From contig CAMTOL010000020.1 of NCBI GenBank assembly GCA_947074135.1, forward strand, positions 1 to 16,756: a stretch of DNA of 16,756 nucleotides, given 5' to 3'. The notes below the pieces were generated by a model, which was given only the letters and a program-made list of their open reading frames with translations, was not told where the DNA came from and did no database searches. The translations under genes were made by a program, and so were the position numbers. The stretch comes from an uncultured Rikenellaceae bacterium. GTDB lineage: Bacteria > Bacteroidota > Bacteroidia > Bacteroidales > Rikenellaceae. Shown piece by piece: positions 7,921 through 15,264 of the stretch (positions within the stretch are counted from its first letter, which is position 1; each line of letters begins with the position of its first letter).

Positions 7921-9147
7921 ATGGCTAAGAAGAAAAAAAGCAAAAAAAGAAAACTGATTATTTGGGGTATCATAGCTCTAATTGTTGTTGTTATTGTGCT
8001 CAAAAAAGCATTCGAGCCTGAAGTTTTTAGTCGGGTGATGACACAAAAACCTCAATCAAGAGAGATTACCGAAATTATCTCTGCCAATGGTCGTGTACAA
8101 CCTGTTGTGGAGGTTAAAATTGCTCCTGAAGTGTCTGGTGAGATTGTGGAACTGTTGGTAGAAGAGGGTGACTATGTACAGAAAGGTCAACTGCTGCTTA
8201 AAATTAAGCCCGATACATACGAATCAATTGTAGAGCGTACCGAAGCGTCGCTCAACTCGTCGAAAGCGCAACTATTGCAAATCGAAGCGCAGCTTAAAGG
8301 TGCAGAACAAACATATGCTCGTCAAAAACAGTTGTTCGAACAAAAAGCTATTTCGGCCTCGGAGTTTGAAAGTGCTGAAAGTAGCTATCTATCGCTTAAA
8401 GCACAAAAAAATACAGCCGAATTTAATATCAAAAGCGCCGAAGCTGCACTAAAAGAGAGTATCGAACAGTTGCACAAAACTACTATCTATGCTCCAAGTG
8501 CGGGAACGGTTAGCAAACTCAACGTGGAACTAGGCGAGAGAGTAGTGGGTACAGCGCAAATGGCTGGTACTGAACTGTTAAATATTGCAGATTTGTCGCA
8601 AATGGAGATTCGTGCTGATGTCAACGAGAATGATATTGTGAGAGTTGAACTCGGCGATAAAGCGTCAATAGAGATTGATGCCTATTTGGGACGTAAATTC
8701 AGCGGCAAGGTAACTCGCATTGCTAACTCATCGAAGAATACAGCCTCAAGCGCAGACCAAGTAACATCGTATGAGGTGCGAATATACCTCGAACCAGAGT
8801 CTTATAACGATTTGTTGAAAGAGGGAATGACATCGCCATTTCGTCCTGGAATGTCGGCTGCCGTAGATATCGAAACCGACAATACATCGGCTCTATCGGT
8901 TGAAATTGGAGCTGTAACAGCTCGTGGCGAGGAGAAAGAGGAGGTGGTCTTTGTTTATCAACCTCAAGAGATGACAGTCAAACAAGTAGCCGTTAAGAGT
9001 GGCATTCAAGACAAGCAATATATAGTTATCGAGGGCGAAGGCATTGATACAACTTCACAAATTGTTGTAGGTCCATTTGCAACGCTTAGCAAAGAGCTCC
9101 AAGATGGACAGAAAGTCGATGTTGACGGAGCGAAAACTAAGAAATAA
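7921..9147 (+). CDS. HlyD/MacA-type periplasmic adaptor (membrane fusion protein)
   Basis: A 408-residue adaptor of the kind that bridges an inner-membrane pump (ABC or RND type) to an outer-membrane TolC-like channel. A strongly basic N-terminus (MAKKKKSKKRK) precedes one membrane helix (about 12-27), so it is membrane-anchored rather than a lipoprotein. The first lipoyl half (about 60-98: VQPVVEVKIAPEVSGEI, then EEGDYVQKGQLLLKI) leads into an alpha-helical hairpin (about 100-185) rich in Glu, Ala, Lys and Gln. The second lipoyl half (APSAGTVSKL, then GERVVG) and a beta-barrel follow (about 225-315, LSQMEIRADVNENDI onward), with a C-terminal membrane-proximal region after that. The architecture is closest to MacA. 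No transporter or TolC gene is adjacent, so its partner must be encoded elsewhere. It is spaced 24 bp from pheS and 8 bp from tsaB. Confidence 0.93.
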   Translation: MAKKKKSKKRKLIIWGIIALIVVVIVLKKAFEPEVFSRVMTQKPQSREITEIISANGRVQPVVEVKIAPEVSGEIVELLVEEGDYVQKGQLLLKIKPDTYESIVERTEASLNSSKAQLLQIEAQLKGAEQTYARQKQLFEQKAISASEFESAESSYLSLKAQKNTAEFNIKSAEAALKESIEQLHKTTIYAPSAGTVSKLNVELGERVVGTAQMAGTELLNIADLSQMEIRADVNENDIVRVELGDKASIEIDAYLGRKFSGKVTRIANSSKNTASSADQVTSYEVRIYLEPESYNDLLKEGMTSPFRPGMSAAVDIETDNTSALSVEIGAVTARGEEKEEVVFVYQPQEMTVKQVAVKSGIQDKQYIVIEGEGIDTTSQIVVGPFATLSKELQDGQKVDVDGAKTKK

Positions 9148-9155
9148 ATGGTGTT

Positions 9156-9866
9156 GTGGAGCAAGATAAAAGGATACTTATTATAGAAACGAGCGCGTCG
9201 GAGTGTTCGGTTGCAGTGGCGCAGAATGGTCGCTGCATTGCGGAGTTGAGTAGTGGAGATAGTGCTTCGGCTGCCAGTTCGAACAGTGAACATAGCCGAT
9301 TACTTGCGCCCTATATAGAACAGATCTTGGAGCAGTGTGGAGCAGTTGATGCCGTTGCGGTAAGTTATGGACCAGGCTCTTATACAGGGCTTCGTATTGG
9401 GCTATCTACGGCTAAGGGAGTCTGTTTTGGGGCGAATATACCACTATTGCTTATTGATTCGCTTAGAGGGCTAGTTTGTCGTGCTATTGAGCTTCTAAAT
9501 GACGAAAAGTTGAAGGAGAATTATCTGCTCTGTCCGATGATTGATGCTAGGCGTATGGAGATCTATACGGCTCTCTATAATCCAAGTGGGGAGCAAATGA
9601 CCGAAATTCAACCAATGATTGTTGGAGAGGATAGTTTTAAAGAGATCGAAAAACCGCTCTATATTTTTGGAAGTGGAGCGGCAAAGTGTGTCGAACAGCT
9701 ACAAAAAAATGGTTTAGAGGTGCATTATATTGATGGTGTTGGCACTTCGGCAAGATATTTTGCAGAGGCTGCTTTTGAGGCTTATAATGCAGAGCAATTT
9801 GCCGATGTTGCCTATGCTGAACCTCTGTATCTCAAAGAGTGGCAATCTACTTCAGTTAAGAATTGA
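9156..9866 (+). CDS. tsaB: t6A tRNA-modification protein TsaB
   Basis: Partner of TsaD in making N6-threonylcarbamoyladenosine at position 37 of ANN-decoding tRNAs. TsaB has the ASKHA fold but is a non-catalytic dimerisation subunit. The 236-residue protein starts at a GTG (9156), which puts ILIIETSASECSVAVA at the N-terminus where the family has it; the only nearby ATG (9148) is in another frame and stops quickly. The signature VSYGPGSYTGLRIGLSTAKG (69-88) and PMIDARRMEIYTALY (127-141) are diagnostic. It begins 8 bp after the adaptor stop and is probably the last gene of this transcript, ending 40 bp from the convergent dprA. Confidence 0.96.
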   Translation: MEQDKRILIIETSASECSVAVAQNGRCIAELSSGDSASAASSNSEHSRLLAPYIEQILEQCGAVDAVAVSYGPGSYTGLRIGLSTAKGVCFGANIPLLLIDSLRGLVCRAIELLNDEKLKENYLLCPMIDARRMEIYTALYNPSGEQMTEIQPMIVGEDSFKEIEKPLYIFGSGAAKCVEQLQKNGLEVHYIDGVGTSARYFAEAAFEAYNAEQFADVAYAEPLYLKEWQSTSVKN

Positions 9867-9892
9867 CAATGTTCTTTTGTTAGTTCTTACTG
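9853..9892. terminator. Weak possible terminator between tsaB and dprA
   Basis: CAGTTAAGAA (9853-9862) pairs with TTCTTACTG (9884-9892) with one bulged base and a 21-base loop, overlapping the tsaB stop. A shorter alternative, AAGAA (9858-9862) with TTCTT (9872-9876), is followed by two Ts. The convergent gap is only 40 bp. Neither structure is strong, so factor-dependent or overlapping termination is equally possible. Confidence 0.25.
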
Positions 9893-9906
9893 TAATTGAC
9901 AATTGT

Positions 9907-11016
9907 CTAGAACCTTGCTCTGATATAGAGTCCGCCGGGGATTGATTTTATGAGAGTTGCGGTTTCTAGTTGCATCAGTGCCGAACTTGCCTCGCCAATA
10001 CCTAGGTCTAGTGTTTCCGAAATTTCATCTAACGTAATCGGTTCATTTTGTGGCATTGAGTCATACACCCTGCGAAGGTAGTCGGGTAGTGCACCTAGCA
10101 CCTTTTCGTCAACCTTAATCGCTGTGCGACGAACCCAACCAAGTTCGGTTGCTAAATCACTTACATCTTGATAAAGAATTGCCTTACCGTTTTTAATGAG
10201 TAGGTTAGTGCCGTAGGCGTTGGTGTCGGAACTTCTGCCCGGAAGTGCAAAAACAGCTCTGTCGTAGCTGTGAGCTATGTTTGCGGTGCTCGTCGAACCA
10301 CTCTTTTCGGGCGACTCCACTACTATCGTTGCGCTGCTCACTCCTGCAATTAGGCGATTACGACTCAAAAAACTAGCCTTGCCAATAACAGTCTGGGGTG
10401 GCATATCCGAGAGAATTGCACCGCCACTTCGCACAATTCTGCGTGCCAATTCTCGATGCGATGAAGGGGTAATATCGAGCACCCAACCCGGAAGTATGGC
10501 AACTGTTGGAACGTTGTTATGCAGAGCTGCCAAGTGTGCCTGTTTGTCGATTCCAAATGCCAATCCACTGACAATCACGATATCGTCGTAGGCATTAGCC
10601 AACTCTGCCACAATCTCGTCACTTCGCTGCTTACCCAAATCACTTGCTCGACGAGTGCCCACAATGCTTACTAACTTCTTAGAATTAAGGTCGATGTTGC
10701 CATACTTGTAGAGAATATGTGGTGCATCGCCACACTCTTTGAGTAGAGTGGGGTAGTCGGCACTTTTGGTCTTGACTAGTACGCTAACACCTTGTGCTGC
10801 GCACTGATTGGCTATCTGTTCAGCTCTCTCTAGCGACTCTTTTTGTTGCAGTGCTTCGGCAACTCGAGGTTTTATACCTAAATCGAAGAGTTCGGCAGAG
10901 CTTTTGCTAAAGATATCTTCGGCACTGCCACAGAGCTCAATGAGCGAGGCCGCACCCTTTGCGCCTATGCCTTTGCAAAGCGTTAATGCTATATCGTAGA
11001 GGTGGTTTTGTTCCAT
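9907..11016 (-). CDS. dprA: DNA-processing protein DprA (Smf)
   Basis: Cytosolic protein that binds incoming single-stranded DNA and loads RecA during natural transformation; it is also widespread in species not known to be competent. The 369-residue protein has an N-terminal helix-hairpin-helix/SAM-like region (about 8-55, CKGIGAKGAASLIE). The Rossmann-like core has VGTRRAS (119-125), SGLAFGIDKQAH (150-161), LPGWVLDITPSSHRELA (175-191), SFLSRNRLIAG (215-225) and SGSTSTANIA (239-248). A C-terminal DML1-type winged helix (about 305-369) carries ITLDEISETLDL. All expected domains are present. The region usually reading GLDxxYPxxH is slightly divergent here (VLDITPSSH). It is transcribed alone, convergent with tsaB. 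Confidence 0.97.
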   Translation of the reverse strand: MEQNHLYDIALTLCKGIGAKGAASLIELCGSAEDIFSKSSAELFDLGIKPRVAEALQQKESLERAEQIANQCAAQGVSVLVKTKSADYPTLLKECGDAPHILYKYGNIDLNSKKLVSIVGTRRASDLGKQRSDEIVAELANAYDDIVIVSGLAFGIDKQAHLAALHNNVPTVAILPGWVLDITPSSHRELARRIVRSGGAILSDMPPQTVIGKASFLSRNRLIAGVSSATIVVESPEKSGSTSTANIAHSYDRAVFALPGRSSDTNAYGTNLLIKNGKAILYQDVSDLATELGWVRRTAIKVDEKVLGALPDYLRRVYDSMPQNEPITLDEISETLDLGIGEASSALMQLETATLIKSIPGGLYIRARF

Positions 11017-11364
11017 TTGTTTACTTTGGTTTGGTTAACAAATTTAATATAAAACTGCTAAATAATGTAACTTTTTGCTCTATTTTGCATCTATAGTTAT
11101 AGAAACAATACTTAATATACACTTTGACTCGTTAATAACAGATGAGTAATGCTAATAAATTGTTAACAATACCGCTTGCTATCGTTACTATTTTTGGAGA
11201 AAAGGTAACACAAAAAGCCTTTGTCATTACTTTAGTTACCGTCTGCACACTAGCCTGAACTGCCTTGGAGATCTGAAGCTTCGCTTTAATGTTCACAAAA
11301 GGTAGTGTAGAGAACATATTAATTCAATGGTAAATAATAATAACTTTAAAAAAACTAACAAATT
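11017..11364. other. 348-bp gap with palindrome and nested inverted repeats
   Basis: No convincing gene lies here. The dprA-proximal end holds its -7 box. A perfect 12-base palindrome, ATTGTTAACAAT, is at 11159-11170. GGTAAC (11204-11209) pairs perfectly with GTTACC (11235-11240), and inside it ACAAA (11210-11214) pairs with TTTGT (11220-11224). An upstream GTTAC (11184-11188) could compete for the same GGTAAC. No T-run follows. TAACTTTA (11341-11348), one base off the -7 consensus, may serve the SIMPL gene. Two short frames cross the region (61 codons on minus, 38 on plus); neither has a recognisable product or start signal. The segment could be a leader, a small RNA or a decayed gene. Confidence 0.5.
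11039..11046 (-). promoter_or_regulatory. -7 box of the dprA promoter
   Basis: On the minus strand TAAATTTG matches the Bacteroidota consensus TAnnTTTG exactly and lies 22 bases before the dprA ATG, giving a leader of about 15 bases. No clear TTTG -33 element is visible at the expected distance. Confidence 0.5.
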
Positions 11365-12069
11365 ATGAAACGAACACTTTTTATTGCAATTGCACTGCTG
11401 CTGTCAGCAACACTTAGTAGCCAAGCACAACAAATTAACATTCAAAATGAGCCATATATCGAAGTTAGAGGCTCTGCTAACGCTACTGTAGAGCCTAATA
11501 AGATTGATGTTGCTATCTCGCTAAGCGAGGCTCCAAGCAAAGGCAAAATAACCCTTAAACATCAAGAAGATGCGCTTGCTAAAGCTCTTAAGGCTGCCGA
11601 TATTGATGTCAAAAAACAGTTGAAAGTTGTATCTCAATCGTCGGTTGGAGAGAAACGCAAAACAATCTATCAGTTCAAAAACTATCTATTAACGTTAAGT
11701 AGCGCAGAGCAGCTGGCTGATGTTTTTTCGGCTTTTGATGAGTTTGGAGTTGCCAATGCTAGTGTTCAGAAAACCTATAATGACTCGATGGAGATGATTC
11801 GTCAGAACTTGAGAATAGAGGCGATGAAAAATGCTCAACAAACAGCTACTACGCTTACCGAAGCTGTAGGTCAGACTATTGGTTCGGCAATTCAAATAAA
11901 CGACTACTCTAGCGATGCTCCAGTTGCAAATTATACGTTAGCTCGTACGCAATCGAAACTTCTTGGCGACTCGCAAGAGGCTGTTGAACTGCCACAAGAT
12001 TTATCGCTAAAACCAATCCAAATTACCCAAACAATTACAGTCCGTTTCCAACTGCTGCCTAAAAAATAG
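11365..12069 (+). CDS. SIMPL-domain (YggE/DUF541-like) exported protein
   Basis: A 234-residue protein with a clear Sec signal peptide (MKRTLFIAIALLLSATLSSQ, cleavage after about AQA/Q). The SIMPL domain fills the rest: YIEVRGSANATVEPNKIDVAISL opens the first strand set, ALKAADIDVKK and YQFKNYLLTLSSAEQLADVF mark the middle, and the C-terminal part contains AMKNAQQTATTLTEAVGQTIGSAIQI and ends in an ITQTITVRFQL strand. Family members include E. coli YggE, linked to oxidative-stress tolerance, and Brucella BP26; their biochemical activity is unknown, and they are periplasmic. It stands alone: an untranslated gap lies upstream, and a strong terminator starts 26 bp after its stop codon. The ATG start is the only one that keeps the signal peptide. 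Confidence 0.92.
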   Translation: MKRTLFIAIALLLSATLSSQAQQINIQNEPYIEVRGSANATVEPNKIDVAISLSEAPSKGKITLKHQEDALAKALKAADIDVKKQLKVVSQSSVGEKRKTIYQFKNYLLTLSSAEQLADVFSAFDEFGVANASVQKTYNDSMEMIRQNLRIEAMKNAQQTATTLTEAVGQTIGSAIQINDYSSDAPVANYTLARTQSKLLGDSQEAVELPQDLSLKPIQITQTITVRFQLLPKK

Positions 12070-12095
12070 CACTTTTAACATTATTTCTAAATAAC

Positions 12096-12136
12096 AAAAA
12101 CAGCACTGTCAAATCAATGATAGTGCTGTTTTTTTT
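12096..12136. terminator. Bidirectional intrinsic terminator
   Basis: AAAAACAGCACTGTC (12096-12110) pairs with GATAGTGCTGTTTTT (12119-12133) around the loop AAATCAAT: 15 pairs including one G-U, followed by Ts to 12136. The matching A-run on the left makes it work on the minus strand too. It sits between the convergent SIMPL and dcp genes and ends 19 bases before the dcp stop codon. Confidence 0.93.
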
Positions 12137-12155
12137 AGTTTTATGCAGAAATGCT

Positions 12156-14228
12156 CTACAATAGACCGCGTTTGCGCATCAATGGCTCTTTTGATGGCTC
12201 TTTGCCACGGAAGTTGTGATAAAGTGTATTGCCATCAGCAGTACCCCCTTTTGTCAATACCTCGTCCAAGAAACGTTGTGCAACCTCAGGGTTCAATAAA
12301 TCGCCTGTCTCAACAAACGCTGCAAATGCGTCTGCATCTAGCACCTCAGCCCAAATATAGCTGTAATAGCCTGAAGAGTAACCACCGCTAAAGATGTGTT
12401 GGAAATAGGTCGAACGATAGCGAGGAACAATTTGAGGCATAAGACCAATACCACGCAAGTAGTCATCTTCGAACTCACCAACAGTTGCTGTTAGTGGAGT
12501 TGTAAGAGTGTGGTAGTTCATATCAAGTAGCGATGCCGCCAAATACTCAACCGTTGCAAAACCTTGATTAAACAGTGCGCTCTTTTCGATTTTTTCGACC
12601 AATTCGGCTGGGATTACCTCGCCAGTCTTGTAGTGTTTAGCGTAAGTAGCCAAGATTTGCGGCTCAAATGCCCAGTTCTCCATAATTTGTGATGGAAGCT
12701 CCACGAAGTCACGCTCAACGCCACCTAAACCTTTGTAAGGAGCTGTCGAAACGAGTGAGTGAATAGCGTGTCCAAACTCGTGGAAGAATGTTTCAACCTC
12801 GTCCAGATTCAAAAGAGCAGGTTCGCCAGCTTTTGCGGGAGGAGTAAAATTACACACAACCGACACAATAGGAGCATCACGATGACCCTCTTTGTAGCTC
12901 ATACCTTTGAAACGTGTACACCAAGCACCAACTCGTTTGCCCGCGCGTGGATGAAAATCCATATAAAGAACTCCCAAATGGTTGTTGTTGCGGTCAAGAA
13001 CTTCGAAAACTTGATTCTCAGGGTTGTAAATCTCAATATCTTTCAACTCCTTGAACTGCATTCCGAACAAATCTCCCGAAAGCTTGAAGATACCGTCACG
13101 AACATTGTTCAATGCAAAGTATGGACGCAACTCCTCCTCGTTGAGCGAGTATTTAGCCTCACGAAGTTTCTCTGCCCAGTACCACCAATCCCAACTTTGG
13201 AAATCTTTAGGAGCACCTGGCAATGCCTTCATCTCCTCCATCTCTTTGTCTGCAAGTTTGAGTGCAGGTTCCCAAAGCTCGTTAAGTAAAGCGTAAACGT
13301 TGGCAGGCTCTTTTGCCATCACTCTATCAAGAGTAAATGCAGAGTGAGAGTCGAAACCAAGTAGATTAGCTCGTTTGATGCGAAGATTAGCAATCTCAGT
13401 CAAAACCTTCTTGTTGTCAGCGTCATTATTGTTGTTACAACGTTCAAGGTAACCTTTGTATAGCTTCTCGCGAAGTGAACGGTTCTCGCTGTACTGCAAG
13501 AATGGAATCATCGATGGTTTGTCGAGTGTGAATGCCCAACCTTTAAGACCACGCTTCTTAGCCTCAGCAGCAGCAGCACTGATTTGAGCTTCTGACAAAC
13601 CTTTTAGGTCGCTTTTCTTGGTAATGTTGAGTGCAAAAGCACCATTGTCGCGACGAAGGTTATTGCCAAAGTTAAGAGTAGCCATTGCCAACTCCTGGTC
13701 GATTTTGCGTAGTTCCTCCTTTTTTGCAGCAGGAAGATTTGCACCGCTACGCTCGAAACTTTTGTAAATCTTCTCGGTTAAACGAGCCTCCAATTCTCCC
13801 AATTGCCAACGCTTCTCATATACCTCTTTGATACGAGCAAATAGCTTCTCGTTGAGTGCAATATCGCTGCGATGAGCAGTCGTAAGTGGAGATAGTTCAC
13901 GCTGTATTTTTTCGAGTTCGGCATTCATCTCAGTTCCTGTAATACAACCAAAAACAGAAGATACTCTGCCTAGTTCGGCTCCGCTGTTGTCATATGCCAA
14001 AATAGTGTTCACAAAGGTTGCAGGAGCAGGATTCTCGGCAATAGCCTTAATCTCAGCCTTCTCTGCCTCCATACCAGCTTTAATTGCAGGTAGGTAGTGC
14101 TCAGTCTTGATTTTCGAAAACGGAGGAACCTCAAAAGGAGTGTTCCACTTCTCCATAAGTGGATTTTGGGCAATTGCTGCCGAGCTGATAAGTGTAGTCA
14201 TAGCAGCTGCAAGAATAAGTTTTTTCAT
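12156..14228 (-). CDS. dcp: Exported Dcp-type M3 metallopeptidase (peptidyl-dipeptidase)
   Basis: A 690-residue zinc peptidase expected to remove C-terminal dipeptides from short peptides. Similarity to E. coli Dcp can be followed over the full length, from the N-terminal NPAPATFVNTILAYDNSG to the C-terminal FRGKEPSKEPLMRKRGLL. The zinc site is HEFGH (483-487, catalytic Glu484) with the third ligand probably Glu510 in RDFVELPSQ. The substrate-closing loop FSGGYSSGYYSYIW near the C-terminus is intact. The spacer between HEFGH and the third ligand looks about two residues shorter than in E. coli Dcp, by memory-based comparison. Unlike the E. coli enzyme it has a signal peptide (MKKLILAAAMTTLISSAAIA), so it probably works in the periplasm, trimming peptides for uptake. 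It is monocistronic by appearance, convergent with the SIMPL gene and divergent from rsmE. Confidence 0.95.
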   Translation of the reverse strand: MKKLILAAAMTTLISSAAIAQNPLMEKWNTPFEVPPFSKIKTEHYLPAIKAGMEAEKAEIKAIAENPAPATFVNTILAYDNSGAELGRVSSVFGCITGTEMNAELEKIQRELSPLTTAHRSDIALNEKLFARIKEVYEKRWQLGELEARLTEKIYKSFERSGANLPAAKKEELRKIDQELAMATLNFGNNLRRDNGAFALNITKKSDLKGLSEAQISAAAAEAKKRGLKGWAFTLDKPSMIPFLQYSENRSLREKLYKGYLERCNNNNDADNKKVLTEIANLRIKRANLLGFDSHSAFTLDRVMAKEPANVYALLNELWEPALKLADKEMEEMKALPGAPKDFQSWDWWYWAEKLREAKYSLNEEELRPYFALNNVRDGIFKLSGDLFGMQFKELKDIEIYNPENQVFEVLDRNNNHLGVLYMDFHPRAGKRVGAWCTRFKGMSYKEGHRDAPIVSVVCNFTPPAKAGEPALLNLDEVETFFHEFGHAIHSLVSTAPYKGLGGVERDFVELPSQIMENWAFEPQILATYAKHYKTGEVIPAELVEKIEKSALFNQGFATVEYLAASLLDMNYHTLTTPLTATVGEFEDDYLRGIGLMPQIVPRYRSTYFQHIFSGGYSSGYYSYIWAEVLDADAFAAFVETGDLLNPEVAQRFLDEVLTKGGTADGNTLYHNFRGKEPSKEPLMRKRGLL

Positions 14229-14269
14229 AGATAAATATAGTTATTGTTTTGATTATGCGAAATAGTACT

Positions 14270-14277
14270 CAAAAGTA
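14270..14277 (-). promoter_or_regulatory. -7 box of the dcp promoter
   Basis: Minus-strand TACTTTTG fits TAnnTTTG. An ATTG at 14299-14296 lies 18 bases upstream as a partial -33 element. The leader would be about 35 bases. Confidence 0.4.
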
Positions 14278-14404
14278 AATTCTGTTAACTCTCCTCAATT
14301 CACAAATATCGTAATTATTTTGAGATATTTCAACTCAATGCCTTAGAAAGAAGAGATAAAAAATTAATGATAAGATGAAAAGCGATTAATTTAAAGTTTT
14401 TTTC

Positions 14405-14412
14405 TAAATTTG
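14405..14412 (+). promoter_or_regulatory. -7 box of the rsmE promoter
   Basis: TAAATTTG is an exact match to TAnnTTTG, preceded by a T-run (14397-14403). It would give a leader of about 44 bases before the GTG at 14463. No TTTG -33 element is seen at the usual spacing. Confidence 0.5.
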
Positions 14413-14462
14413 CACTTGTAAGTTCAACTAAAAGTAGAATGTAACCTCTTAAAAATAATTAA

Positions 14463-15161
14463 GTGCAACTTTTTTACGATACAACTCTTCCCCAAAAAGG
14501 AATTGATGTTGGTAGTAGCATTGTGCTATCGCCCGAGTTGTCGCACCATATAGTTGTGGTTCTTAGGTGTGAGGTTGGAAGTGTTATCTCGATTTGTAAT
14601 GGGCAGGGGAGGCTCTATGAGTGTAGAGTTGTTGAGGCAGTGAAAAAGGGGACCTTGGTAAAGGTCGAAACAGTAGAAGATAATTTTGGTCGTCAAATTG
14701 ACACCAAAATAACAATTGCAATTGCCCCAACTAAGAGTATGGATAGAGTGGAGTGGGCAGTCGAAAAAGCTGTTGAGATTGGAGCTACTGTTATCGTCCC
14801 TATTATTAGTCAACGAAGTGAAAGAAAGAGTGTTAATGTAGATAGACTTAAAAGAATAGCCAGAAGCGCAGCTGAACAGTCACTTAAAGGATTCTTGCCT
14901 ACAATCGAAGAGCCTCAAAAGTTTAGAGATTTTGTGACAACTAATCCAGCTGGTTTTATTGCCCACTGCAACGAAGGCGAAAAGATTAGAATACCAACTT
15001 CGGAGTCTCAATATGTTGTGATGATAGGTCCTGAGGGAGATTTCTCGCCCGAAGAGGTCGAATTTGCGCTTAAAAATGATTATAAAGCTATAACGCTTGG
15101 TAATGCGCGATTGAGAACAGAAACGGCTGCCGTTTGTGCGGTTTATCAATGCACTCTGTGA
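14463..15161 (+). CDS. rsmE: 16S rRNA m3U1498 methyltransferase RsmE
   Basis: A SPOUT-class enzyme that uses S-adenosylmethionine to methylate N3 of U1498 in 16S rRNA of the 30S subunit. The 232-residue length is normal for the family. The GTG start gives MQLFYDTTL, matching the conserved M-x-x-FY opening of RsmE, and no ATG alternative exists. The N-terminal PUA-like domain (about 1-75, with LSHHIVVVLRCEVGS) is followed by the knotted catalytic domain. That domain has KSMDRVEWAVEKAVEIG (91-107), the SAM-binding IGPEGDFSPEE (188-198) and LGNARLRTETAAV (212-224). It is divergent from dcp. The downstream HyfB-like gene starts 103 bp after the stop codon, which is overlapped by a hairpin. Confidence 0.97.
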   Translation: MQLFYDTTLPQKGIDVGSSIVLSPELSHHIVVVLRCEVGSVISICNGQGRLYECRVVEAVKKGTLVKVETVEDNFGRQIDTKITIAIAPTKSMDRVEWAVEKAVEIGATVIVPIISQRSERKSVNVDRLKRIARSAAEQSLKGFLPTIEEPQKFRDFVTTNPAGFIAHCNEGEKIRIPTSESQYVVMIGPEGDFSPEEVEFALKNDYKAITLGNARLRTETAAVCAVYQCTL

Positions 15162-15193
15162 TATCTAAGTTTGCCTCTATGCGCAAAGATATC
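15160..15193 (+). promoter_or_regulatory. Hairpin overlapping the rsmE stop codon
   Basis: GATATC (15160-15165) pairs with GATATC (15188-15193), and inside it TTTGC (15170-15174) pairs with GCAAA (15183-15187), with a four-base bulge (TAAG) on the left arm. No T-run follows, so intrinsic termination is unlikely. The left arm contains TAAGTTTG (15166-15173), an exact TAnnTTTG match with TTTA 20 bases upstream. The same bases could therefore be the promoter of the next gene, with a leader of about 85 bases. Only one of these readings need be right. Confidence 0.35.
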
Positions 15194-15264
15194 TAGATTG
15201 TGTGGAAGTTGAGTTTAGGACGTTAAAGATTAATGTTAAATATTTGTAGTTCAAGCAACGTTAT

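Noticed and set aside
9898..9907. Palindrome GACAATTGTC at the dprA stop as an operator
   Set aside because: It is short, lies at the 3' ends of two convergent genes, and partly repeats AATTGACAAT at 9861; no promoter is nearby for it to control.
11132..11317. 61-codon minus-strand frame in the dprA-SIMPL gap as a small gene
   Set aside because: No recognised product, no start-site support, and it crosses inverted repeats that better explain the region. Kept only as part of the unexplained-gap finding.
12759..13289. 176-codon open frame on the plus strand inside dcp
   Set aside because: It is antisense to the conserved Dcp core, including the zinc site, and has no recognisable domain.
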